Source: JAICXG01 sp036494545
GTDB taxonomy: Bacteria > Verrucomicrobiota > Verrucomicrobiia > Chthoniobacterales > UBA10450
NCBI GenBank assembly: GCA_036494545.1
Contig: DASXOB010000016.1
Coordinates: 248,001 to 312,000, forward strand
DNA: 64,000 nucleotides
Reading direction: 5' to 3'
Part shown: piece after piece, positions 51,920-61,700 of the stretch
Position numbering within the stretch: position 1 is the stretch's first letter
Layout of the letters: each line of letters opens with the position of its first letter
Notes under the pieces: generated by a model
What the model saw: the letters and a program-made list of their open reading frames with translations, nothing else
What the model was told of the DNA's origin: nothing
Database searches by the model: none
Position numbers and translations under genes: made by a program

Positions 51920-53029
51920 TCAGGCCAGGCGTAAAACCTCACGCAATGCGGCGATACACCGGCGGTTTTGCTCCGGCGTGCCGACTGAGATGCGCACCCA
52001 CTCCGGAAAATTATAGCCAGTCAGTGCCCGGACAATCACGCCGTGGCGGAGCAACGAGTCGAAGACCTGCTTGCCATCTCCAACCTGAACCAGAACAAAA
52101 TTCGCTACACTTGGGACAAACGTCAGCCCCAAAGCGGAAAACTCATTTTCCAGGAAGGCACGACCCTCGCTCGTTAGGCGCTTTGCGGCCGCCTGGTGAG
52201 CCTCGTCCGCCAGTCCTGCGATCGCGCCGGCCTGGGCGAGACTATTGATGTTGAATGGCTCACGGGTTTTTTGCAGAAGTCGGACCAGTTCCGGTCGCGC
52301 CACCCCATAGCCAAGACGAGCGCCGGCCAGTCCGTGAATTTTGGAAAAGGTTCGAAGGACAACGACATCGTACTCTTGCCTAACGAATCTCAGTGTATCC
52401 GGCGGATTGTCCAAATATTCGAAATAGGCCTCATCGAAAACGACTACGACATCGTCAGGCACTCGCTCCATGAAGTGGTCGATCGCCTCCTGGCTAACGA
52501 TGGTGCCGGTGGGATTATTGGGATTGGCGATGAAGACAACGCTGGTGCGCGCGGTTATGGCAGCGGCCACCGCTTCGAGATCGAAGCGGTAATCCTGGTC
52601 CGGCACTTCTATCGTGCGTGCGCCAAAGAGCGAGGCAGCGAGCCTGTAAGCAATGAAAGCATTTTCGGAAGTCACCATTTCTGCTCCCGGCCGGAGGAAG
52701 GCGTGCCCGATGAATTCGATGATCTCATTCGACCCGTTGCCGAGAACGATATTTTCGCGCGAGACTTCCAGCTTCTCTGCCAGCGCCGTGCGAAGGGCAA
52801 ACCCCCCGCCATCCGGATAAAAGTTCGCCTCCGCCGCCGCGGCACGCATCGCTTCTACGGCGCGCGGCGAAGGGCCGAGCGGGTTTTCGTTTGAAGCCAG
52901 CTTGATGATTTCGCTGGGCGAACGCCCCCACTCGCGCGCCGTTTCTTCAATCGGCTTGCCCGGCTCGTAGGCGGTTAGGTCGCGCAATTGCGGGTTGGCC
53001 TTCTCCCAAATCGGATCCATCGCGCCCAT
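51920..53029 (-). CDS. hisC: Histidinol-phosphate aminotransferase
   Basis: 369 residues, a PLP-dependent fold-type I transaminase of histidine synthesis. IKLASNENPLGPSPRAVEAM, NGSNEIIEFIGHAFLRPG, NPNNPTGTIV, FDEAYFEYLDN and the PLP lysine region RTFSKIHGLAGARLGYGVA are all in order. A second ATG at 53020 is as good a start. Three motif copies lie in the neighbourhood (51874, 52171, 52378). It is divergent from the LAB_N gene. Confidence 0.93.
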   Translation of the reverse strand: MGAMDPIWEKANPQLRDLTAYEPGKPIEETAREWGRSPSEIIKLASNENPLGPSPRAVEAMRAAAAEANFYPDGGGFALRTALAEKLEVSRENIVLGNGSNEIIEFIGHAFLRPGAEMVTSENAFIAYRLAASLFGARTIEVPDQDYRFDLEAVAAAITARTSVVFIANPNNPTGTIVSQEAIDHFMERVPDDVVVVFDEAYFEYLDNPPDTLRFVRQEYDVVVLRTFSKIHGLAGARLGYGVARPELVRLLQKTREPFNINSLAQAGAIAGLADEAHQAAAKRLTSEGRAFLENEFSALGLTFVPSVANFVLVQVGDGKQVFDSLLRHGVIVRALTGYNFPEWVRISVGTPEQNRRCIAALREVLRLA

Positions 53030-53108
53030 GTTAGGCGAAAACCTCCGCCCTGCCCAGCAGCGGAATTTCGGTTTCGGCCTGCCACATCTTGGGGAACAAT
53101 TCGCCGCT

Positions 53109-53450
53109 ATGAATAGCCTTCACTTGCTGGCCGACGCCTCGTTTTTCGGTCTCTCGGTTAACGCCTGGAAAATCGTGGGCTGGACCGGCAACATCATCTT
53201 TGGCGCGCGCTTTATCATTCAATGGATCGCCTCCGAACGCGCGCGTAAGAGCGTTATTCCGGTCGGATTTTGGGAGTGCAGCGCGCTCGGCTCGGTTTTG
53301 CTCCTGACTTATTTCGCCTTTTACCGTCGTGACTCCGTCGGTGTGCTGAGCGCGCTTTTTCCATTGCCGATCTACCTGCGAAACCTTTATTTTCGTTACG
53401 TTCATCATGCAGCCGTCCATCCCGGGAATGAGCCGCGGGTGGAAGAATAG
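53109..53450 (+). CDS. LAB_N domain membrane protein
   Basis: 113 residues from ATG 53109. NAWKIVGWTGNIIFGARFII, then WIASERARKSVIPVGFW and a further hydrophobic stretch match the lipid-A-disaccharide-synthase N-terminal (LAB_N) family, small three-helix proteins that occur alone or fused to glycosyltransferases. Role probably in envelope lipid handling. The cysteine desulfurase gene follows directly. Confidence 0.82.
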   Translation: MNSLHLLADASFFGLSVNAWKIVGWTGNIIFGARFIIQWIASERARKSVIPVGFWECSALGSVLLLTYFAFYRRDSVGVLSALFPLPIYLRNLYFRYVHHAAVHPGNEPRVEE

Positions 53451-53486
53451 TTGCGACTGCTTTACTGGAATCGTTACTCTTGCGTG

Positions 53487-54635
53487 ATGCGTGCCGAAGA
53501 CGAAGTCATTTATCTCGATAACAATTCAAGTACCCGAATTGATCCGGCGGTGCTCGACGAGATGATGCCTTTTCTCACTTCGCGCTACGGCAACCCTTCT
53601 GGCTCCCATCGTTTCGGCGCGAAGGTGAAAGAGGCGACCGAGCAGGCTCATGAGCGCGTAGCCAATCTCCTTGGCTGTCAGCCTAACGAAATCGTTTTCA
53701 CCAGCGGCGGGACGGAATCGGACAACACGGCGCTGTATTCCGCTCTCCAGATGTCGCCCGAGCGACGGCACGTTGTCACGACCGCAGTCGAGCACAATGC
53801 GGTTTTAAATTACTGCGAAGCAGCCGGAAGACACGGTTTTCAGGTGACGACAGTGCCGGTGGACGAACAGGGTCATCTCGATTTGGGCGAACTCGAGCGT
53901 GCCATTCGGCCGGAGACCGCGGTGGTTTCGGTCATGTGGGCAAATAATGAAACGGGCGTTATCTACCCGATCGAGGAAATCGCCGAGATGTGCCGGGCGA
54001 AAGGCGTTTTCTTTCACACCGACGCAGTGCAGGCGGTGGGCAAAATGTCGATCGACCTGAGCCGGCTGCCGATTCATTTTCTATCGCTCTCCGGACATAA
54101 GCTTCATGCCTCGAAAGGCGTGGGTGCGCTTTACGTGAATCGCAAAGCGCGCTTCCAACCTATGATGCTTGGCGGCCCACAGGAAGGAGGTCGTCGTGCT
54201 GGCACCGATAATGTTGCCTCGATCGTTGGGCTCGGGAAGGCGGCGGAGCTGGCCGCTGAGACCCTTGCAGAAGAAAATATCCGGGTCCGCAAGTTGCGGG
54301 ATCGTTTCGAATCGACCCTCCTTACCGAGCAAAATGTAAGCATCAATGGCGATCGCGACCATCGTCTGCCGAACACTTCCAATCTTGCCTTTAACGGTAC
54401 CGATGCGCAGGCCATCCTGGTCAAGCTCGACCAGGAAGGTGTTTGTTGTTCGTTAGGCTCATCCTGCACCACCGGTTCGGTGCAGCCTTCGCATGTCCTC
54501 CGCGCGATGCATTTGCCTAACGAACGTGCACGCAGCAGCATTCGTTTTTCCTTCGGGCGCTACAACACGGAAGAAGAACTGGACCGCGTCTTGGAAATCA
54601 TTCCGCGCATCGTTCGCAAACTGCGCGCCTTATAA
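53487..54635 (+). CDS. Cysteine desulfurase (NifS/IscS family)
   Basis: 382 residues from ATG 53487; an in-frame TTG at 53451 is less likely. VIYLDNNSSTRIDPAVLDEM opens it; TEQAHERVANLLG and FTSGGTESDN bind PLP, SGHKLHASKGVGALYV carries the PLP lysine, and the active-site Cys is in SLGSSCTTGSVQPSHVLRAM. It would supply sulfur for Fe-S clusters or tRNA thiolation. There is no iscU or iscR next to it, although the mnmE gene nearby also serves tRNA wobble modification. Motif copies are at 53681, 54450 and 54515. Confidence 0.93.
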   Translation: MRAEDEVIYLDNNSSTRIDPAVLDEMMPFLTSRYGNPSGSHRFGAKVKEATEQAHERVANLLGCQPNEIVFTSGGTESDNTALYSALQMSPERRHVVTTAVEHNAVLNYCEAAGRHGFQVTTVPVDEQGHLDLGELERAIRPETAVVSVMWANNETGVIYPIEEIAEMCRAKGVFFHTDAVQAVGKMSIDLSRLPIHFLSLSGHKLHASKGVGALYVNRKARFQPMMLGGPQEGGRRAGTDNVASIVGLGKAAELAAETLAEENIRVRKLRDRFESTLLTEQNVSINGDRDHRLPNTSNLAFNGTDAQAILVKLDQEGVCCSLGSSCTTGSVQPSHVLRAMHLPNERARSSIRFSFGRYNTEEELDRVLEIIPRIVRKLRAL

Positions 54636-54652
54636 ATCCCGTTTGCCCGCGT

Positions 54653-55222
54653 TCAGGCAGTTTGCCAACTCAGAGTAAACAGACTCGCGCGAAAAGCGCG
54701 TCGGACCGCCTCAAAATCTTTCTTCAGCGCCACGGTGCGGAAGTGCAACTGCGTGTTTCCAAGATTGGCGAAGAGCACACTCGTCTCGTAATCCTGTCCA
54801 TAAAATCGGTAGCTCATGGTGACCGCGTAGCTCTCCTGCTGGTTGATTCGCACCGGGTTCTGTTCCTCCGATACGAGCTGGATATTTTCCGATCCGCTCG
54901 GCATGGAAGCGATCACCTGTTGCTGCAATTGCTTCGTCGTTACCGCATCGAAAGATTGAGGCGCGGGGAGCGGCACCTGGTCGATAGTGCACTGGACCAA
55001 GGAAAGGTTAGGCGGGACAAGCGTCATCTTGGACTTATCGCCGATGCAGGTCCAGCCTCGCGGCGGTTCGTAGGCTACCGCGTGATCGTCCTGATGAAAG
55101 ATGACCTGTTTGAAAACAACGCCTTCGAGAGTGCGCTCAGCGGGCGTTGGCGTGAAATCGAATCCGGCAAGCGCGTTATTGAGAAGCGAGAGCCAGACTA
55201 GCGTAAGACAAATTCTTTTCAT
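54653..55222 (-). CDS. Exported protein, unknown function
   Basis: 189 residues with a signal peptide (RICLTLVWLSLLNNALA). The mature part is beta-rich: HDDHAVAYEPPRGWTCIG-like N-terminus and YGQDYETSVLFANLGNTQLH near the end. It resembles small periplasmic proteins of the PsbP/MOG1-like shape (a region of YEPPRGW followed by fitted beta strands), but that is weak. It lies on the opposite strand to the desulfurase, ends converging. Confidence 0.7.
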   Translation of the reverse strand: MKRICLTLVWLSLLNNALAGFDFTPTPAERTLEGVVFKQVIFHQDDHAVAYEPPRGWTCIGDKSKMTLVPPNLSLVQCTIDQVPLPAPQSFDAVTTKQLQQQVIASMPSGSENIQLVSEEQNPVRINQQESYAVTMSYRFYGQDYETSVLFANLGNTQLHFRTVALKKDFEAVRRAFRASLFTLSWQTA

Positions 55223-55319
55223 CGCCCGTAGTTCATTCCGTCAAGGTCGTCCATCTGCACTGCCAAGTCGCAGTAACGACGCTCAAACGCCGGCTTCAAA
55301 AGCACGTCATATGCCGCGA

Positions 55320-57050
55320 TTATTGGCGGGCAAGACTGGACCTGGCTCGTTCCACGAGCGCTTCTTCTTCAGGGAGCAGCTTGGCCTTTTCGCCAAATTG
55401 AAGGTAGCGCGCCGCTTCATCCGTTTTGCCGGCCGCAGCGAGGAAGATTCCATAATAAGCGGCGACAGAAGGATCCTCGAGCTGCTCTATCGTAAGCTGC
55501 CCCATTGCTTTGAGTGCGCCTTTAATATCTCCTGCTTGATAAAGGGCAAAGGCATAGGTCGAAGCGTAAGCCGCTTCGCGCGGATGAGTCTCATGCAGCG
55601 AGCGTGCGATTTCCTTTGCCCGGTTCGCCTCGGTGTGCAGGAGCAGAGAAATTTGCGCAAAGTTGTTCCGGATTCCCTTGTCGTCCGGCATCAATGCCAT
55701 GAGGCGAGACAGGGTGCGATACAGCCCGCTTGTGTCGCGTTGCTGGGTGTAATAACGATACAGAGTTTGCAACGCTTCTCGCTGCGCGTCGGGAATGTCG
55801 GCCAGCATCCAAAGCACGCCAGTGGCCTTCTCCGGCCAATGCCATTGAAAAGCGATCTTTTGCAACACGTTTAGACGTTCCGGATCGTTCTCCGCCCGCT
55901 GGACGGCGTTCACCCAATCCTTCTCGAAGCTGTCGGCATCGCCCGTTTCGCGAGCGACTTTTGCGAGCAACGCGAGCCGTAGCGAGTCGGCACTGCCCCA
56001 TGACCCGCCACTCAGCATCGCCTTTAGAGCCGGCCAATCACCAACTTGCGCATAGGAATTGGCCAGCGCGAAGCGCAACGAAACGCTGTTCATCATCTCC
56101 GGCGAGAGCCGCTTGCTCCAATCGATCGCCAGAAGCGCGAGAGAATGGCCGTCCAGCCAGTTGATGAAAGCGACGGCCCTCTCGGCCGACTGCGCCGACT
56201 CGTTTTCCAAACGGGTCAAGGCACCGGTAAAAGCGGGAGCGTTCAGTCGATGCAAAATGTCGAGTGCAAAGAGACGATCGGAAAACGGCGGGGCGGGAAG
56301 CGCCTCCAGTTCTTTTGCCAGCTCAACGCTCGATGAATCGTAGCGCCAGCGCATCGCATCGTTAATCAGAACGTGAAGCGCGGAGAGTTGCACTTTCGGG
56401 TTGCTCTTCAGAGCCTGGGCGAGGACGCGGCCTTCTTCCCGTTTTGCCCGATCGTCGGACCGAAGCTGGAATTCCGCCAGCTCAAGCTGTTTCTCGGGGT
56501 CGTTAGGCGCAAGCCGTACGGCTACCAGAAAATGTTTCTCTGCCGCAACCGGATCGTTTTTCGTTAGGGCGAGGTGCGCGGCGGTGGATTGATAATGGGC
56601 GTTATTCTGTTGCGCCGCTCCGATGCCGGCGATTGCTTCCGCCGCGACCAACGGTTGATCAAAGCGGAGAGCGCTATCAGCCAACGCCAGTCGATCCCCT
56701 AACGAATTCGGTTCGAGTTCGACCGCGCGTCGCCGCCAGTCGATCGCCTCCGCGCTCTGCTGTTTTTCTGCGATCGAAGCCAGGGTGCGGCAGGCATCGA
56801 TACTTGCCGGATCGATAGAGTAAGCCCGTTGCGCCGCCATCGATGCCCAGCGCAGATCGCCCTTGTCGAAGGAAACGTGAGCCTGGCGCATGAGCTTGCG
56901 CTCCTGCCAGCGCACGTAGGCGCGATGCCCACCCCAGCAGAGTGCGACGAGCAGGCAAAGAGCACCGATGCCGACGAGCCAGAGCCTGACGTATGTATGT
57001 TCCGTCCGTTGCAGCGAAGTTTCGAGAGTCGGATTCGGAGAGCGGGCCAT
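55320..57050 (-). CDS. Membrane-anchored TPR protein beside exosortase
   Basis: 576 residues. One N-terminal helix (LWLVGIGALCLLVALCWGGH) precedes TPR units: ASMAAQRAYSIDPASIDACR, DRLALADSALRFDQPLVAAE and others to residue 560. It is shared head-to-head with the exosortase gene, 64 bases apart. TPR proteins commonly accompany exosortase and exopolysaccharide systems (as with PrsT), so a scaffold in that system is likely. No catalytic motif is visible. Confidence 0.8.
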   Translation of the reverse strand: MARSPNPTLETSLQRTEHTYVRLWLVGIGALCLLVALCWGGHRAYVRWQERKLMRQAHVSFDKGDLRWASMAAQRAYSIDPASIDACRTLASIAEKQQSAEAIDWRRRAVELEPNSLGDRLALADSALRFDQPLVAAEAIAGIGAAQQNNAHYQSTAAHLALTKNDPVAAEKHFLVAVRLAPNDPEKQLELAEFQLRSDDRAKREEGRVLAQALKSNPKVQLSALHVLINDAMRWRYDSSSVELAKELEALPAPPFSDRLFALDILHRLNAPAFTGALTRLENESAQSAERAVAFINWLDGHSLALLAIDWSKRLSPEMMNSVSLRFALANSYAQVGDWPALKAMLSGGSWGSADSLRLALLAKVARETGDADSFEKDWVNAVQRAENDPERLNVLQKIAFQWHWPEKATGVLWMLADIPDAQREALQTLYRYYTQQRDTSGLYRTLSRLMALMPDDKGIRNNFAQISLLLHTEANRAKEIARSLHETHPREAAYASTYAFALYQAGDIKGALKAMGQLTIEQLEDPSVAAYYGIFLAAAGKTDEAARYLQFGEKAKLLPEEEALVERARSSLARQ

Positions 57051-57114
57051 TCGTCAGGTAAGTGCCTTCCGCGCGTCACTGGCGACAAGGCTCACTACCT
57101 GCTAGGAACTTAGC

Positions 57115-58692
57115 ATGTCCCATTCCACCGCGGTAGCGCCGGCGCAGACCGCGACTCGGTCCGGGATGATTTTTCACTGGCCTTTTGCGCTCGCTATCGT
57201 GGGCTTTGTTTTCCTCTGGCTGGAAGTCATTTTCCAGCTGCAAAGCGAATGGTCGTTCAACCCGCAATATAGCTTCGGGTGGACGGTTCCGTTTCTTGCC
57301 GCCTGGATTTTCTATCAACGCTGGATCAGCGGCCCGACCCCAGAGCCGCCCGCATGGCCTGGCCTAACGATCACACTGACATTCCTGGCTGCTGCCATCC
57401 TTTTTCCATCGCGGATCATCGCGGTGGCGAATCCAGATTGGCGTTTGCTCAGTTGGACGATGGCGTTGGTAGCGGCAGCGGTCTCGTTAGGCGCGATCAA
57501 TCTGGCTGGTGGGCGCGTCTGGCTGCGTCACTTTGTTTTTCCAGTTCTCTTCTTCCTCGTGGCGGTTCCGTGGCCGGTGCAGTTCGAGCAACTCATCATC
57601 CAGTCACTCATGCGTGCCGACGCAGCGATCACCATTCAGCTTCTCAATCTGGTCGGCACGCTGGCCGTGCAACATGGCAATGTCATTGAATTGAGCACTG
57701 GCCAGGTAGGAATCGACGACGCCTGCACCGGTGTGCGGTCCCTTCAAGCGACCTTCATGGTCGCGCTTTTCCTCGGCGAATTTTATCGGCTCACGATCGC
57801 GCGACGTGGCTTGCTCGTCTTAGCTGGTGCGCTGCTCGCTTTCATTTGCAACATCGGCCGCACTTTTTTGCTTTGCCAAATCGCGGCCGGATCCGGCCTC
57901 AACGCCATCCATCGATGGCATGATCCGGCCGGCTACACGATTCTCTTCATCTGCCTTTTCGTCCTTTGGGGTTTGAGCATCTGGCTGAAATGTCCTGCGG
58001 AAGTTCCTACGACACCGCCACAACGACACCTCGCCGTCAGTTCCCCCCGCAACACCATCCTGGCGCTGGCGTTGATCGTATGGCTAGGGCTGATCGAAAT
58101 CGCCGTCGCCGTCTGGTACTCCAAATCCAGCGGCCTAACGAACAACAATGCACAATGGTTCGTCGTCTGGCCGATAAACGAACTCGATTATCGCCCCTAT
58201 CCGCTGCCGGAGGAGGTCTCGGCGCTCATGCGTTTCAACGAAGGCGGCGCTGCCACCTGGCGTTCGAGCGATGATCGCAACTGGATGATGTATTCCTTTC
58301 GCTGGCTTCCCGGTCGCACCGCAGCGCTTTTCGTTAAGAATCATCGGCCCGACATCTGCCTCCCCGCCAGCGGCCTAACGATGCAATCTCAAAGCGAGAT
58401 CCGGCTCGTCAGAATCAACGGACTGAATCTTCCGCTTCATTTTTATCGCTTCGATGACAATGGCCACCCACTCCATGTCGTCTATTGCTATTGGGACGGA
58501 CGATCTTCCTACGACACTAATTCCGCTGCCGCGGAAGAAGATTGGACGATGCGCGGCCGGCTGCGCTCGGCCAGAGAAGGCAAGCGTGAAGTGGGCGCGC
58601 GCATGCTCGAGCTGGCGTTTTGGGGCGAAGCCGATGACGGCGAGGGACAGGCTGCGCTTACTCACGAGCTGAAGCAGATCGTCAGACGGTAA
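57115..58692 (+). CDS. Exosortase with C-terminal EpsI-type domain
   Basis: 525 residues. About eight membrane helices (residues 15-310) form the exosortase transpeptidase with catalytic Cys in GIDDACTGVRSLQATFMVAL, the Arg in FICNIGRTFLL and His in IHRWHDPAGY. After the last helix (IVWLGLIEIAVAVWY) a soluble domain includes AALFVKNHRPDICLPASG, which resembles the EpsI motif. Exosortases cleave and attach PEP-CTERM proteins and help make extracellular matrix. No PEP-CTERM tail is evident in this window. Two copies of the dispersed motif (58133, 58373) sit in frame as Gly-Leu-Thr. Confidence 0.9.
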   Translation: MSHSTAVAPAQTATRSGMIFHWPFALAIVGFVFLWLEVIFQLQSEWSFNPQYSFGWTVPFLAAWIFYQRWISGPTPEPPAWPGLTITLTFLAAAILFPSRIIAVANPDWRLLSWTMALVAAAVSLGAINLAGGRVWLRHFVFPVLFFLVAVPWPVQFEQLIIQSLMRADAAITIQLLNLVGTLAVQHGNVIELSTGQVGIDDACTGVRSLQATFMVALFLGEFYRLTIARRGLLVLAGALLAFICNIGRTFLLCQIAAGSGLNAIHRWHDPAGYTILFICLFVLWGLSIWLKCPAEVPTTPPQRHLAVSSPRNTILALALIVWLGLIEIAVAVWYSKSSGLTNNNAQWFVVWPINELDYRPYPLPEEVSALMRFNEGGAATWRSSDDRNWMMYSFRWLPGRTAALFVKNHRPDICLPASGLTMQSQSEIRLVRINGLNLPLHFYRFDDNGHPLHVVYCYWDGRSSYDTNSAAAEEDWTMRGRLRSAREGKREVGARMLELAFWGEADDGEGQAALTHELKQIVRR

Positions 58693-58772
58693 GACGGCTT
58701 TTTAATTCGTCTTCGACAGGTTCACTTGAACGTATAATTTGCGCTTTGCGGCGTGCGAACCGATTGTCGTCG

Positions 58773-61700
58773 GTGGCTTCCAGCAACGGCAAAAAACCCT
58801 GCGTCACTGCCCCGTCCGACAATGGTTGCATCGAAATTCGCGGTGCCCGGCAGAACAACCTCAAGGGCTTTGATCTCGATCTGCCGCTCGGAAAACTAAC
58901 CGTCGTCACCGGCCCGAGCGGCTCTGGCAAGTCTTCCCTCGCCTTCGAGACCATCTACGCGGAGGGCCAGCGACGTTACGTCGAGACCTTTAGTCCGTAC
59001 ACGCGCCAATTTCTCGACCGGATGGACAAACCGCGCGTTGACGAAATCCGCGGCATCCCCCCAGCGATCGCGATCGAGCAATCCAACCCCGTGAAGAGCT
59101 CGCGTTCCACCGTCGGGACGATGACGGAAATTAATGATTACCTGAAGTTGCTCATGGCGAGCGTTGCCCGGGCTTTCTGCCCAAACTGCGGACGCGAGAC
59201 TCGACCGGAGACCGCAAAGTCAATTGCCGACCAAATTTCCGAAGACTGCGCGGGCAGAACCGGGCTCATCACTTTTTGGGTAGCCGTTCCTGCCAAAGAA
59301 GCGGCGGAAGATTTTTTCACCTTCCTCCAACAACAGGGCTACCTCCGCGTCTGGATCGATGGTCAGGTCGTGCGGGTTGATTCCGCAGCGAAGAACCTCC
59401 GGCTCGGCGCGCGTGTGCAGGTGGTCCAGGATCGCCTAACGATCAACGAAGAGAACCACACCCGTCTCGTTGAATCACTCGAAACCGCGCTGCGCTTCGG
59501 CAAGGACAAGATCAATTTAATCGAGCCGGAGACAAAGGTAGAGCATCCCTTTTCCACCGGCTGGCATTGCGCTCATTGCGATCTCGACATTCGGCCGCCC
59601 ACGCCCGGTCTCTTCAGTTTCAATAATCCGTTAGGCGCATGCCCCGAATGCCGCGGCTTTGGTCGCACCATTGCGATCGATCTCAATCGTGCCATTCCCG
59701 ATCGAGCTCTTTCCATTGCTCAGGGTGCAGTGCGCGTTTTTCGCGGCGAGGAAATGGGCGAATCGCAGAAGGATCTTTTGCGCGCCTGCACACGCGAAGA
59801 GATCGACGTCAACCTGCCTTTCGAGGAACTGCCAAAGGCGGACCAGGACTTTGTCATTGAGGGCGAAAAGTCCGTCGTAGCCGCACGCGAACGCGGCGAA
59901 ACCTACACCGAGGAAGATTACGAGAGCGATCGCTGGTATGGCGTGCGCGGCTTCTTCCGCTGGCTGGAGAGCAAGACCTACAAGATGCATGTTCGCGTTC
60001 TGCTCAGTCGCTACCGCGCCTACACCACCTGCCCGAGCTGTCAGGGCGGCCGTTTTCAGCCGGAGACGCTAAATTATCGACTCGTTAGGCAAGACGGCAT
60101 TGCGTTTACCTTGCCGGAATTTGCTGCCCTTCCCATCGCGGAGGCACTCGATTTTCTGCGAAGCCTGACAATCTCGCCTAACGACGCCGCGGCCGAGATG
60201 TTGCGCAGCGAGATCGGCACCCGACTCACTTATCTCTGCCAGGTGGGCCTCGGCTATCTCACACTGGATCGTTCCACCCGCACTCTCAGCGGTGGCGAGG
60301 TGCAACGAGTTAACCTCACAACCTGCCTTGGAGCATCGCTGGTCAACACCCTGTTTGTCATGGACGAGCCGAGCGTCGGACTTCATCCGCGCGATATCGG
60401 CCGGCTTGTTCGGGTGATGCACAGCTTGCGCAATAAAGGCAACACCCTGCTCGTCGTCGAGCACGAAGAAGCCATTATTCGCGCCGCCGATCAGCTTCTC
60501 GACATCGGTCCCGGCCGCGGTGAAAAAGGTGGCGAACTGGTTTACCAAGGTTCGTTGGGCAGCATGTTGGAAAACGGGCCTCGCGGTGTGGCGCCTTCGC
60601 TTACGCGGGATTATCTCAGGGGGAAGAAAAGAATCCCGATCCCGTCGTCGCGTCGCTCTTTTTCCCATTCACTGAAAATTAAAGGGGCGGCTCAGCACAA
60701 TCTGAAAAACCTCGATGTCGAGATTCCGTTAGGCGTTTTCACCTGCGTCACAGGCGTTTCAGGCTCCGGTAAATCGACGCTCGTTCACGAAGTCCTTTAC
60801 CAAAACCTTCTCCGCGCCCGCGGCACGGGTAACGAAGAAGCTGGTGCCTGCAAGAGCATCACGGGAATGCATCGGCTTGGCGACATCGTTATGGTCGACC
60901 AGTCGCCTCTCTCGCGCACTCCACGGTCCACCCCGATTCTCTATCTCGGCATCTACGATCGCGTGCGCGAGCTTTTTGCTGCCCAGCCTGAAGCGATGGC
61001 TCAGGGGCTGACCGCGAGCGCCTTCTCCTTCAATTCCGGCGCCGGCCGCTGCGAGCGTTGCGGCGGCACTGGTTATGAAAAGATTGAGATGCAATTCCTG
61101 AGCGACCTCTACGTGCGTTGCGCGGAGTGCGAAGGCCGCCGTTTCCAGTCGCAGGTCCTGAGGGTGAAGTTGCGCGGCCACTCGATTCACAAGCTTCTCG
61201 ACTTCACCGTGAGCGAGGCGATCGAGTTTTTCGATTCATTAGGCGAAAGCAAAACACTTTCCCGGCCACTCGCTGTTTTGGAGGAGGTTGGTCTTGGTTA
61301 CCTCCGCCTCGGTCAACCACTCAACACGCTTTCCGGCGGCGAATCGCAGCGCCTGAAGCTTGTCCGATATTTAACCGAGGGCGGTAGCGAGACCGCGAAA
61401 GGCAACGCCCTTTTCATATTTGATGAACCGACCACCGGTCTGCATTTCGATGATGTCGCACTGCTCGTCAGGCTGTTTCACCGTCTGGTTGATGCCGGCA
61501 ATTCGGTCGTGGTGATTGAACACAATCTCGAAGTCGTAAAGTGCGCCGACTGGATCATTGACCTCGGCCCCGAAGGGGGCGAAGAAGGCGGCCGCGTCGT
61601 TGCTGCGGGCACGCCGGAAGACATCCTGCCTAACGAGCGTTCCCATACCGCGCGCTTTCTGCGCGAGACTCTTGTCCCAAGCCGCATCACTTCATTTGTC

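Noticed and set aside
52196..52894. A 232-residue plus-strand frame
   Set aside because: Antisense to hisC, which has all its PLP motifs; composition is typical of a shadow frame.
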